Shown here: positions 6,895-14,419 of the stretch, piece by piece
How the letters are laid out: the number at the start of each line of letters is the position of its first letter
How positions within the stretch are numbered: position 1 is the first letter of the stretch
Assembly (NCBI GenBank): GCA_964487925.1
Contig: CAZASZ010000043.1
Location: 1-17,503, forward strand
Origin: RI-283 sp964487925
GTDB lineage: Bacteria; Pseudomonadota; Gammaproteobacteria; SZUA-140
Direction: 5' to 3'
Length of the DNA: 17,503 nt
The notes under the pieces: generated by a model
Seen by the model: only the letters and a program-made list of their open reading frames with translations
What the model was told of the DNA's origin: nothing
The model's database searches: none
Program-made: the position numbers and the translations under genes

Positions 6895-9285
6895 ATGACC
6901 CCTAGACAGATCGCCCGACTGACCTTTGCGAGCGCATTGCTTGGCCTGACGCTCACCGCCTGCAGTGGCAGTGAAGAGAGAAAGGCTGCCTATCTCGAGC
7001 ACGGTAAGCAGCTCTTTGCCGAAGGCAATTACGTCAAGGCCCAGCTCGAGCTCAAGAATGCCTTGCAGATCGATCCTAAGATCGCCGAGGCGCATTTCCT
7101 GCTTGGACGGATCGCTGAGCAAAAGCAAGACTGGCGCGCCGCCTTTGGCCAGTTCAAGTCTGCCGTGGATTTAAACCCGACTTACAGTGCCGCGCAGATC
7201 AAATTGGGGCGCTTATACCTGTTGAGCGGTGATGCCGATCAGGCCATGGCGATGGCCGATGCGGTGATCAAGGTCGATGCCAACGACGTTGACGGCCTGT
7301 TGTTGAAGGCTCTGGTCCTGGGCAGGAGACATGAAGACCAGCAGGCGATCGATATTGTAAAGCGCATCCTGGATAACACACCGGAAAACGCCGAGGCCGC
7401 GATCACGTTGGCAACCCTCTACACCCGCGCCGATAAGAAAGACGACGCGGCGCGCGTCCTGAGCGCCGCTATCAAGGTAAAGTCCGACGAGCCGCGTCTA
7501 TACCTTGCCCTGGCCCAGCTCAAGCTGAGCAAGGATCCTGGCGAGAGCGAACGATTGATCAAGAAGGTCATTGAGCTGGAGCCTGACAATTACGCTAATC
7601 GCGTCCGTCTTTCCGGGTTCTATATTCAGCAGAATCGGCTCGATGACGCTGAGCAATTGCTCCGCAATGGTGTGGCCGCCAAACCGGAAGATTTCTCCAG
7701 GACATTGTTGTTGGCTGATTTCCTGGCCCAGAAACGCAGTCTAGATGCCGCAGAGGCAGTCTTGACCGATGCCGTGAATGCTAAGGCCGATGATCGCGCC
7801 CGCCGTTTCGCGTTGGCGAAATTCTATGCCTCTACCCGTCAGTCCGATAAGGCAGAAGCGGTCTACAAGGAGGTGCTGAAGAATGTTGAAGAAGGGCCCG
7901 ATTGGGTATTGGCCAATAATTCGCTCGCTGAAATATTGCTCGCGAAGCGGGATTTAAACGGAAGTAGCGAGTTGATCGGCCGGGTGCTCAAAGAAAACCC
8001 GAAAGACAGTGGTGCCCTCTTGTTGCGCGGTCGGGTGGCCATGTTAAGGCAGGATCCCGAGGCAGCGATCGTGGATTTTCGCCAGGTCCTGCATGATGAC
8101 CCTAACGCCACGGCTGTCCTAAAGCTATTGGCCGAGGCGCAGTTGGCGAATCACCAGCCGGAACTCGCCAACGACAATATCGATCGGGTTATCGAGGCCA
8201 CGCCTAATGATCTGAGTGCTCGAATTGCCAAGATCAAGCTGCTGATGGTGACAAAGGACCTCCCCGGTGCGCTCAAGGCCAGCAACGAGGCCTTGGGCCT
8301 ATCGCCGGGAAACCCGAGCGTCCTCGATCTCCAGATCCAGGTGCTGGCGGAACAAAAGAATTGGAGTGGCGCTGTCGAGGCGGCGCGGCAGCTTCAAAAG
8401 TCGACGCCGAACGAACCTGCCGGACACCTGCATCTGGGCCGTATCTATGCTCTGCAGGAAAAGGGCGATGCAGCCGTAGGCGAGTTTGAGAAGGCCGTCG
8501 CGTTGGCTCCGGAAAATGCTGATCTATGGGCTGTTTTGGTCCGTGCCGATGTGGCCTTGAAGCACACCGACAAGGCTATCGGTCGCATGCGGACACTGAT
8601 CAAAAAGAACGCCAAGCACCCTTTTGCCCACGAATTGTTAGCCGAACTCTACGAGTCCAAGAATCAGACGAGCAAAGCCGAGGGCGAGTATGTCAAGGCG
8701 GCCGAGGCCAACCCGAATTGGAGTATCCCGGTCGTCAAGCTGGCGGAGCTGTATCAGCGCAAGGGAGAGGTGGATAAGGCCATTGCGCTTTACAAACGGG
8801 TCAACGCTACTCACGAAAACCTTGGCTTGCTGGTCAAGCTGGCTGAATTGTATGTCGCCAATCAACGGACGGAAGATGCCCTGGCGCTCTATCGTGATGT
8901 ACTCAACCGACACCCTGATGCCGATGTCATCGCCAACAATCTGGCCTCAACCCTGATGGGTGGTATGTCAAACCTGGATGCCAAGGACATAGACGAGGCC
9001 TATACCCTGGCCAAGCGTTTCGAGAATTCCGATAACCCATTTTATCTGGATACGCTGGCGTGGGCCCTGTACCAGAAGGGAGACTATAAAGCGGCGTTGC
9101 CGTTACTGGAAAAGTCGGTTGCGAAGGCGGAACGGTTTGCGGTGTTGCAATACCACCTTGGCATGACCCACTATCGCCTGGGTGATAAAGCGGCTGCCAA
9201 ACAGGCTCTCGAAAAGGCGGTAGCCGAAGGTATTGCCGACTACCCGGGGATTGACGAGGCCAGGGCGGTACTGGCCAAGCTTTGA
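6895..9285 (+). CDS. prsT: PrsT-like TPR-repeat lipoprotein of PEP-CTERM/XrtA systems
   Basis: This 796-residue protein starts with a lipoprotein signal (IARLTFASALLGLTLTAC; lipobox LTAC, Cys23). The remainder is almost wholly tetratricopeptide repeats from about residue 30 to the end, with the familiar alternating pattern (e.g. GNYVKAQLELKNALQIDP, and GDYKAALPLLEKSVAKAE near the C-terminus). Length, lipobox and position just after the XrtA-type ATPase match the PEP-CTERM system TPR lipoprotein family (PrsT), where it is thought to act in envelope assembly or export of polymer. It is the last + gene of the module; the next gene, mltD, is convergent 63 bases away. The 121-base upstream gap shows no clear promoter to me. 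The symbol is given from family resemblance and context, not from a search. Confidence 0.82.
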   Translation: MTPRQIARLTFASALLGLTLTACSGSEERKAAYLEHGKQLFAEGNYVKAQLELKNALQIDPKIAEAHFLLGRIAEQKQDWRAAFGQFKSAVDLNPTYSAAQIKLGRLYLLSGDADQAMAMADAVIKVDANDVDGLLLKALVLGRRHEDQQAIDIVKRILDNTPENAEAAITLATLYTRADKKDDAARVLSAAIKVKSDEPRLYLALAQLKLSKDPGESERLIKKVIELEPDNYANRVRLSGFYIQQNRLDDAEQLLRNGVAAKPEDFSRTLLLADFLAQKRSLDAAEAVLTDAVNAKADDRARRFALAKFYASTRQSDKAEAVYKEVLKNVEEGPDWVLANNSLAEILLAKRDLNGSSELIGRVLKENPKDSGALLLRGRVAMLRQDPEAAIVDFRQVLHDDPNATAVLKLLAEAQLANHQPELANDNIDRVIEATPNDLSARIAKIKLLMVTKDLPGALKASNEALGLSPGNPSVLDLQIQVLAEQKNWSGAVEAARQLQKSTPNEPAGHLHLGRIYALQEKGDAAVGEFEKAVALAPENADLWAVLVRADVALKHTDKAIGRMRTLIKKNAKHPFAHELLAELYESKNQTSKAEGEYVKAAEANPNWSIPVVKLAELYQRKGEVDKAIALYKRVNATHENLGLLVKLAELYVANQRTEDALALYRDVLNRHPDADVIANNLASTLMGGMSNLDAKDIDEAYTLAKRFENSDNPFYLDTLAWALYQKGDYKAALPLLEKSVAKAERFAVLQYHLGMTHYRLGDKAAAKQALEKAVAEGIADYPGIDEARAVLAKL

Positions 9286-9336
9286 TCCTGGACTGGAGAC
9301 GCTAGGCTTCCGGGAAGGGTAGCCCTTTATCCGGCT

Positions 9337-9352
9337 CTTAGCAGCCTGTTAG
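9337..9352. repeat. 16-bp repeat, copy 1, overlapping the mltD stop codon
   Basis: CTTAGCAGCCTGTTAG occurs here and again, exactly, at 11733-11748. In both copies the TTA (here 9349-9351) is the stop codon, read as TAA, of a minus-strand gene. On the minus strand the copy reads CTAACAGGCTGCTAAG, running out of the gene. Confidence 0.8.
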
Positions 9353-11211
9353 ATGTTCTCGGACTGCTTTGTGATATCGACAAAGAGTGTCAGGCGTTGG
9401 CCCGGCTGCAGATATTTTCCTTTGGGGAGGTCATTCCAGCGGCGAAGCTCGGAGACTCGGACCTTGAATCGATGAGAAATCCTGGCCAAGGAGTCGCCTT
9501 TGCGGACTACGTAACGAATCCGCTGGGTCGGGTTTTTGCCGGAAAGTCGTGTCGATAGACGGTTGGTCGACTTGCGGGAGCGTATCGCCTTTTGCCAGAT
9601 GACGAGGCGCTGACCGGGTCGCAGGAACTGCTTGGGAGACATGCCGTTCCAGCGCGCAATCTGGGCGCTCGTGACATGGTATTTCATGGATAAATCCCAG
9701 AACGTGTCCCCCTTGACCACACGGTGGGTAAGTTTTACACGTCCGGGGGCAGGGCGATGGGACTGGATTCGACTCAGGCGTTGACTGGTGCTGAGCCGGT
9801 AATCCCTCAGGTCCCGCGTCGCGACGGGGATCATGAGGCTCTTTCCCGTCCGGATCATGTTGCCCTTGATATTGTTGACCTGCTTAATGACATTCAGGGT
9901 TGTCTGATAGCGACGAGCGATGTGACCCAGGGTCTCGCCATTCTTGATGCGATGTCTGACCCAGCGAATGCGGTCTTTATCATCGAGTTGAGCCAGCCTT
10001 TCCCTAAAGCCTTCAACCTTGTCCACGGGCAGGGCAAGCGTCTGTGGACCGTTCGGGTCCGTGGCCCAGCGGTTGTAGCCAGGGTTCAGACGATAGAGTT
10101 CATCCAGTTCGATATTGGCGAGGTCGGCAGCCAGGGCGAGATCAATCTGCGAGTGTACCTCGACAGTGGCGAGATAAGGTTGGTTCGCAACCGGTGTCAG
10201 CGCGACATGATAGAGTTCGGGCTGGGCGAAAATGGCCTTGAGCGCAAGGAGCTTGGGGACATAGGCCCGAGTCTCCTTGGGGAGTTTCAGTGACCAGAAG
10301 TCCGTGGGCCGACCTTTGCGGCGATTCTTGCGAACGGCTTTGTGGACGGTCCCGGAACCGGAATTATAGGCAGCCAGCGCCAGCTCCCAGTCACCATTAA
10401 ATTCCTTGTGCAGTCGTTCCAGAAGTGTCAGGGCCGCCTCGGTCGAGGCGATGACATCGCGCCGACCGTCATACCACCAGTTCAACTTGAGGCCGTAGAG
10501 TTTCGCCGTCCCTGGAATGAACTGCCAGAGTCCGGCAGCCCGTCCGTGTGAGAAGGCAAAGGGCTGATAGGCGCTCTCGACGATCGGTAGCAGGGCGATT
10601 TCCATCGGCATCTGGTGCCGATCAAGGGCCTCGACGATATAGTGCAGATAGGGTTTGGCGCGCTGGATTGTCCGTTCGATGTATGCAGGGTGTGTGCTGT
10701 ACCAGGCGGCCTCTTGGCGTACCCGGTGGTTGATGTCGAGCGGGAGCCTGAAACCCTCACGTATCCGCTTCCAGATGTCTGTCGGCACCATCTCTCCCAG
10801 GACGATATCTTCCCGAGGCGCAGTTACCTGCTCGGAAACGGCTTCTGATGTCTGATTGAGGTCGCTTGTCTCGCTGGTAATAACCTCAGGGACACTACCG
10901 TCGGTCCCCAACTCATCTTCAACATGGTGCTCAGGGTCCGGCTGGGATATCTGGGTCCGAAACTTCCCCCACAGCATGGAGATCGTCTCGGGGCCGTTAT
11001 CCTCTTCATTCTTGCCCGTGCTAAGGTTGCGCTCATCGTCAGCCGATGAAACTTCGTCCGATTGCCCGGTTGGCGTAACCACGGTAGCGTCAGTGGCATC
11101 CGTGCTCTCAGGTGTGCCATGGCTGGGCTCGGCTTGCCATCGCTGTGCCGAACAGCCCATAAGCATGACGGATAGAAAGATGTAACTAAGTGTTTTTGAG
11201 GGTTGATTCAT
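9349..11211 (-). CDS. mltD: Membrane-bound lytic murein transglycosylase D with three LysM domains
   Basis: The start at 11211 gives a clean lipoprotein signal (SYIFLSVMLMGC, Cys20); an in-frame ATG at 11247 would add 12 residues and is less likely. The 620-residue protein has an acidic Ser/Thr-rich linker (about 30-135), a GH23 lytic transglycosylase domain (about 165-330) with the catalytic Glu in LLPIVESAYQP (E212), the motif GRAAGLWQFIPGTAKLYG (223-240) and LALAAYNSGSG (278-288). Three LysM peptidoglycan-binding repeats follow at about 418-462, 496-539 and 567-611. It cleaves the MurNAc-GlcNAc bond of peptidoglycan, forming 1,6-anhydro-MurNAc, anchored at the outer membrane. The linker before the catalytic domain is longer than I would expect. 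The gene is convergent with the prsT-like gene and divergent from the gene at 11341. Confidence 0.93.
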   Translation of the reverse strand: MNQPSKTLSYIFLSVMLMGCSAQRWQAEPSHGTPESTDATDATVVTPTGQSDEVSSADDERNLSTGKNEEDNGPETISMLWGKFRTQISQPDPEHHVEDELGTDGSVPEVITSETSDLNQTSEAVSEQVTAPREDIVLGEMVPTDIWKRIREGFRLPLDINHRVRQEAAWYSTHPAYIERTIQRAKPYLHYIVEALDRHQMPMEIALLPIVESAYQPFAFSHGRAAGLWQFIPGTAKLYGLKLNWWYDGRRDVIASTEAALTLLERLHKEFNGDWELALAAYNSGSGTVHKAVRKNRRKGRPTDFWSLKLPKETRAYVPKLLALKAIFAQPELYHVALTPVANQPYLATVEVHSQIDLALAADLANIELDELYRLNPGYNRWATDPNGPQTLALPVDKVEGFRERLAQLDDKDRIRWVRHRIKNGETLGHIARRYQTTLNVIKQVNNIKGNMIRTGKSLMIPVATRDLRDYRLSTSQRLSRIQSHRPAPGRVKLTHRVVKGDTFWDLSMKYHVTSAQIARWNGMSPKQFLRPGQRLVIWQKAIRSRKSTNRLSTRLSGKNPTQRIRYVVRKGDSLARISHRFKVRVSELRRWNDLPKGKYLQPGQRLTLFVDITKQSENI

Positions 11212-11340
11212 TGGCCAAATTGTCGATAGAGTCGATAGGCGAAGCATATCTTTGTCTATTCTATGTGAATATTCATCGACCGGATACCGTTTATGATGAA
11301 TCGGTAAAAGTGCTTGCGTGATTTCAGAGGAGATACAGTA

Positions 11341-11703
11341 TTGGACGAGACGGTTTCATCAAAAGAGGACGGGATGGATATGCCAAATTGGGATGTAGCC
11401 CTTGAGTCGCTTCTTGTCGACGAGGCGGCCCTGCGGGATCGGCCGCTGACGACCGAGGATTTCAAACGCCTTGCTGAGCGTTATCAGATACGTTTCGACG
11501 ACATCATGGCGACGCTACTGGAGCTCACTGTACATGGTCTATGGGGTTATATCCGCCCAGATGGCGTCGTCGAGGTCCTGTCGCGAAAGAAGGTGGACAG
11601 CCTTTACGATCAGGGGCGTCTGAACGCACAGGACGTGGCTGCCTTCACCGGAGGCTGGTATCCGCGAGACAATTCGATCGATCCCTCTAAAGAGCCCGCC
11701 TAG
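11341..11703 (+). CDS. Conserved-looking hypothetical protein, TTG start
   Basis: TTG at 11341 is chosen because GAGGAG lies 8-9 bases upstream (about 11327-11332) and no upstream start in the frame has such a site. The product is 120 residues, soluble and acidic, with no signal peptide or membrane segment. The middle (TTEDFKRLAERYQIRF, then DDIMATLLELTVHGLWGYI and PDGVVEVLSRKKV) has a helix-helix-strand pattern that could be a small winged-helix-like fold, but I see no named motif. A -10-like TATGAT at 11292-11297 lies in the divergent region shared with mltD; its -35 is poor. It converges on trmB. I do not recognise the family and give no function. Confidence 0.72.
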   Translation: MDETVSSKEDGMDMPNWDVALESLLVDEAALRDRPLTTEDFKRLAERYQIRFDDIMATLLELTVHGLWGYIRPDGVVEVLSRKKVDSLYDQGRLNAQDVAAFTGGWYPRDNSIDPSKEPA

Positions 11704-11732
11704 CGGACCCAACCTTAGCGGATCCAGTTGGC

Positions 11733-11748
11733 CTTAGCAGCCTGTTAG
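11733..11748. repeat. 16-bp repeat, copy 2, overlapping the trmB stop codon
   Basis: Exact second copy of CTTAGCAGCCTGTTAG (first at 9337-9352). TTA at 11745-11747 is the trmB stop, in the same position as in the mltD copy. Just upstream lie two near-identical 10-mers, TAGCGGACCC (11701-11710) and TAGCGGATCC (11716-11725), and a 5-bp inverted repeat CCAAC (11709-11713) / GTTGG (11727-11731) between the convergent genes. Confidence 0.8.
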
Positions 11749-12467
11749 GGTGCCTTTCTATAGGTCAAATCCCAATGGTTGTGGCCCAAACGATCGCCAC
11801 GGCGTTCGAAACGGCTGATCGTGCGTTGATCCGGGCGGGGCGCGAAATTGCCGGGCCCCGAGGTGTTTGCATATTCCGGCATCGCGTCGAGAACGGCGCG
11901 CATATGGCGGGCATAATCCTCCCAGTCGGTCGCGAGGTGGAAATACCCTGCTGGGCGCAGGCGGCTCGCGATCAGCGCCGCGAAACCGGTCTGTAACAGA
12001 CGCCGCTTTTGATGCCGCTTCTTGGGCCAGGGGTCCGGATAAAGCAGATAGACGTGATCGAGCAATTCTGCCGGGATGGCGCGCTCTAGGATGGTTACGG
12101 CGTCGCCGCAAAAGACCCGAACGTTCTCGATCTCATGCTCGGCAAGGCGCGCCAGCAGGCGCCCGATCCCCGGACGGTAGACATCAATGCCCATGAAGTC
12201 CTCCTCGGGGTGCTTCATAGCCATATCCACGAGTACGTCCCCCATGCCGATGCCGATCTCGAAATGATGCACGGAGCTGCGTCCGAAGACGGCGTCCAGG
12301 TCTAATGGGGTGGGGGCCGCAGATAAATCCAGATCCAAACCATATCGGGGCCAAAACTCGGCGAGTGCAGTCCGTTGCGCCTCGGTCATACGACCCTCGC
12401 GGCGGACATAACTACGAATCCGCTGCCGCCGTGGTTCCTCGATAGGTTGGATCAGAGCGTTGGTCAC
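11745..12467 (-). CDS. trmB: tRNA (guanine-N7)-methyltransferase
   Basis: This enzyme methylates G46 of tRNA using S-adenosylmethionine. The family start RQRIRSYVRREGR, the SAM-binding segment FEIGIGMGDVLVDMA (69-83), GIDVYRPGIGRLLARL and the PDPWPKKRHQKRR motif (145-157) are all present, with the C-terminal RPDQRTISRFERRGDRLGH typical of the family. The GTG at 12467 gives 240 residues, close to E. coli TrmB; earlier in-frame ATGs at 12500 and 12518 would overlap thiG and are possible, and no start has a clear Shine-Dalgarno. It lies directly after thiG, an order (thiS-thiG-trmB) also found in pseudomonads. The stop codon is part of the 16-bp repeat. Confidence 0.93.
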   Translation of the reverse strand: MTNALIQPIEEPRRQRIRSYVRREGRMTEAQRTALAEFWPRYGLDLDLSAAPTPLDLDAVFGRSSVHHFEIGIGMGDVLVDMAMKHPEEDFMGIDVYRPGIGRLLARLAEHEIENVRVFCGDAVTILERAIPAELLDHVYLLYPDPWPKKRHQKRRLLQTGFAALIASRLRPAGYFHLATDWEDYARHMRAVLDAMPEYANTSGPGNFAPRPDQRTISRFERRGDRLGHNHWDLTYRKAP

Positions 12468-12483
12468 AGTGTCTGGCCGTAGC

Positions 12484-13290
12484 TTAGAAGAACAGACCAT
12501 CGAGCGGTGAGGATGCATTGGCGAAACGACGGCGCGGCATGCGCCCGGCCAAAAAGGCCTCGCGGCCGGCCTCGATGGCCTTACCCATGGCCGAGGCCAT
12601 CAATATAGGCCTTTGCGCGCCTGCGATGGCCGTATTCATGAGGACTCCATCGCACCCCAGCTCCATGGCCACGGCCGCGTCGGAGGCAGTGCCGACACCG
12701 GCATCGACAATGATGGGGACTTCGGCGTTTTCGACGATCGTCCGTATGTTGTAGGGGTTGCGGATACCGAGTCCCGAGCCAATCGGCGCGGCCAGCGGCA
12801 TTACAGCCACGCAACCCATGAGCTCCAGGCGCTTGGCGGCGATCGGGTCATCGTTGGTATAGACCATGACCTTGAACCCGTCGGCGATGAGCTGTTCGGC
12901 AGCGGCATAGGTCTGCACTAGATCAGGAAACAGCGTCTTGTCGTCTGCCAGTACCTCGAGCTTGACGAGGTCATGACCGTCTAGCAGCTCCCTGGCCAGG
13001 CGACATGTGCGCACGGCGTCCTCGGCCGTGAAGCACCCAGCCGTGTTTGGCAGCAGGGTGTAGCGATCAGGCGGGATGGCGTCGAGCAGGTTGGGTTCGC
13101 CGGGATTTTGTCCGATGTTGCTGCGGCGGATCGCGATGGTCACGATCTCGGCGCCGCTGGCCTCGGTGGCCAGGCGGGTCTCTTCGAGATCCTTATACTT
13201 GCCTGTGCCGACAAGCAGGCGCGACCGATAGGTCTTGCCGGCAATAACGAGCGGGGTATCTTCGGAGGTGCTGCGAGTGTCTTGGTTCAT
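12484..13290 (-). CDS. thiG: Thiazole synthase
   Basis: ThiG condenses deoxyxylulose phosphate, dehydroglycine and sulfur from ThiS-thiocarboxylate into the thiazole phosphate of thiamine. The 268-residue product shows the family's start (LVIAGKTYRSRLLVGTGKY), RRSNIGQ, the Schiff-base Lys in LVKLEVLAD (K110), PLAAPIGSGLGIRNPYN and VIVDAGVGTASDAA-like segment PIIVDAGVGTASDAA, then GCDGVLMNTAIAGA. AGGAG (13296-13300) is 5 bases before the ATG and lies inside the last codons of thiS; the thiS stop and thiG start overlap as ATGA, so translation is probably coupled. No thiamine riboswitch is seen before the cluster. Confidence 0.96.
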   Translation of the reverse strand: MNQDTRSTSEDTPLVIAGKTYRSRLLVGTGKYKDLEETRLATEASGAEIVTIAIRRSNIGQNPGEPNLLDAIPPDRYTLLPNTAGCFTAEDAVRTCRLARELLDGHDLVKLEVLADDKTLFPDLVQTYAAAEQLIADGFKVMVYTNDDPIAAKRLELMGCVAVMPLAAPIGSGLGIRNPYNIRTIVENAEVPIIVDAGVGTASDAAVAMELGCDGVLMNTAIAGAQRPILMASAMGKAIEAGREAFLAGRMPRRRFANASSPLDGLFF

Positions 13291-13502
13291 GATGTCTCCT
13301 GTCCGCCACCGATGGCGTGAACGATTTCAATTCGGTCTCCGGCCGCGATCGGCTGCTGGTCATATTGGCTGCGAGGCACGATCTCTAGGTTAAGCTCGAC
13401 GGCGACGCGCCGGTTACCCAGTCCTTCGGCTGTGATCAGATCCGCTATCGTACTATCGGCGGCGACCTGCTTCGGTTCCCCGTTGAGTTGTATCTCGATC
13501 AT
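13287..13502 (-). CDS. thiS: Sulfur carrier protein ThiS with C-terminal extension
   Basis: The ATG at 13502 gives a 71-residue ubiquitin-like protein (MIEIQLNGEPKQ...) with an AGGAC ribosome site just upstream; the frame's earlier start at 13562 would add 20 unlike residues. Family segments RRVAVELNLEIVPRSQ and GDRIEIVHAIGGG are clear. ThiS is adenylated and thiocarboxylated on a C-terminal Gly-Gly and hands sulfur to ThiG. Here the GGG (65-67) is followed by QETS, so the diglycine is not terminal as read. The codons of this tail contain the AGGAG of thiG. The gene is divergent from tRNA-Gly. Confidence 0.92.
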   Translation of the reverse strand: MIEIQLNGEPKQVAADSTIADLITAEGLGNRRVAVELNLEIVPRSQYDQQPIAAGDRIEIVHAIGGGQETS

Positions 13503-13534
13503 TTTTGTCCTGGTGTCCGATGTATTAAAGAGCT

Positions 13535-13563
13535 TTGACGTAGCCCCGTTTTCTGGCGACAAT
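13535..13563 (+). promoter_or_regulatory. Sigma-70 promoter for tRNA-Gly
   Basis: TTGACG (13535-13540), 17-base spacer, GACAAT (13558-13563). The expected start point near 13570 is only a few bases before the tRNA 5' end at 13573, giving a very short leader. Confidence 0.5.
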
Positions 13564-13572
13564 AGCGTCGCT

Positions 13573-13646
13573 GCGGGTGTAGTTCAATGGTAGAACGTCA
13601 GCTTCCCAAGCTGAACACGAGGGTTCGATTCCCTTCACCCGCTCCA
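13573..13646 (+). tRNA. tRNA-Gly (anticodon CCC)
   Basis: Full cloverleaf: acceptor GCGGGTG with CACCCGC, D arm GTTC/GAAC, anticodon stem TCAGC/GCTGA with loop TTCCCAA (anticodon CCC, reading GGG), T arm GAGGG/CCCTT with loop TTCGATT, discriminator T and encoded CCA. 74 nt. Confidence 0.95.
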
Positions 13647-13650
13647 CCCC

Positions 13651-13782
13651 TCATTTGCCGACAAATCCCATCAAATACAGCATCAGGAAGATAGTCGCAG
13701 AACCAGCTGTGATCATGATCAATACGATCAAAATGGCGAATACCGCACGCGCCATGTTTCCGAATGAAGCGGGTAAGGACAT
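13651..13782 (-). CDS. 43-residue single-pass membrane peptide
   Basis: A short open frame starting with ATG at 13782 and ending TGA at 13651-13653. GGAGA stands about 4 bases before the ATG. The upstream gene's stop and this ATG overlap as TGATG, so it is very likely translated by coupling. The peptide begins MSLPASFGNMARAVF and then has one long hydrophobic stretch (AILIVLIMITAGSATIFLML, about residues 16-35), ending GFVGK. It is predicted as a one-helix inner-membrane peptide. I do not recognise it; a partner role with the upstream membrane protein is an inference from the overlap. Confidence 0.6.
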   Translation of the reverse strand: MSLPASFGNMARAVFAILIVLIMITAGSATIFLMLYLMGFVGK

Positions 13783-14180
13783 CAGGTCTCCTCGACAGGC
13801 ACAATATGCACGGGGTCACGGTGCGGGCTGCAATAGGTCCACATGGGCAGTTTGTCGCTGCTCTCCAGTTTAATATCAGTATCTTCGCCACAGATCGGGC
13901 AGGCGCCGCTGACCTTTTTGGGCATCGATTCGATGCGAAAATAACGCCGCGCCATGAAGGGGCCGGCGATCAAAAAACCCGGCACGAGCACCCAATGGGC
14001 AATGATCAACGGAATCGATGCAACGGCAAGCCCCCAACTGATGAGCCAGGCCTTGGCGGCGCGTTTGACGCGGTCATTGTGGTCGTATTCCACAATAAGG
14101 ACTTGTCCAATGGAGCTTACGTCAGTGCCATCTTCCTTTCTGGCGATGATCGATACGGGCTTTGAGATTTCGGTCGACAT
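13782..14180 (-). CDS. Membrane protein with C-terminal zinc-ribbon-like motif, unknown function
   Basis: ATG at 14180 is preceded by a strong AAGGAGGGG. The 132-residue product has a soluble N-terminal part (1-43), two adjoining hydrophobic segments at about 44-62 and 64-78 (WLISWGLAVASIPLIIAHW, then LVPGFLIAGPFMA), and a C-terminal soluble part with CPIC (C94, C97) and CSPH (C117, H120), which could bind one zinc. The N-terminal IGQVLIVEYDHNDRVKRAAKAW segment is basic next to the membrane. I do not know the family. It overlaps the following membrane peptide gene by one base, so the two probably act together. A TATAAT on the minus strand at 14318-14323 may be part of its promoter. Confidence 0.72.
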   Translation of the reverse strand: MSTEISKPVSIIARKEDGTDVSSIGQVLIVEYDHNDRVKRAAKAWLISWGLAVASIPLIIAHWVLVPGFLIAGPFMARRYFRIESMPKKVSGACPICGEDTDIKLESSDKLPMWTYCSPHRDPVHIVPVEET

Positions 14181-14317
14181 CTTCCCCTCCTTAAGTTTCA
14201 ACGGTTCGAAGCTCGGGCCAGACAGCGGCATGTATTGGGCCTTCCGTTTCGGGCTTCCGTAGTCTAATGCGGCTTTCGTTGGCTCGTTCGGCCGGCCTCT
14301 GGCTAAGCGAGGCGAAC

Positions 14318-14323
14318 ATTATA
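14318..14323 (-). promoter_or_regulatory. Possible -10 box for the zinc-ribbon membrane gene
   Basis: Perfect TATAAT on the minus strand in the divergent gap between this gene and mutY. The -35 position (GGGACG at 17 bases) is poor and the leader would be about 130 bases, so this is weakly supported. Confidence 0.25.
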
Positions 14324-14419
14324 TAGAATCATTCGCGGCGCGTCCCGAAGTGGCGCCGGATGAAGGAATTTGTCACACTTCAGGCCACATTCACCACCGA
14401 ATCTTTCCGAGGAATTCCC

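Noticed and set aside
9301..9323. Terminator between the prsT-like gene and mltD
   Set aside because: GCTA/TAGC and CTTC/GAAG can pair, but the stem is interrupted and has no T run.
9724..10293. Plus-strand frame of 189 codons inside mltD
   Set aside because: It is antisense to the LysM and catalytic domains of MltD, which are unmistakable.
13503..13572. Thiamine pyrophosphate riboswitch before thiS
   Set aside because: Only about 70 bases separate thiS from tRNA-Gly and no THI-box-like sequence is seen.
13598..13891. Minus-strand frame ending in GNRTLVFSLGS
   Set aside because: Its end is a translation of the tRNA-Gly gene in reverse, a common artefact; the rest is out of frame with the membrane peptide.
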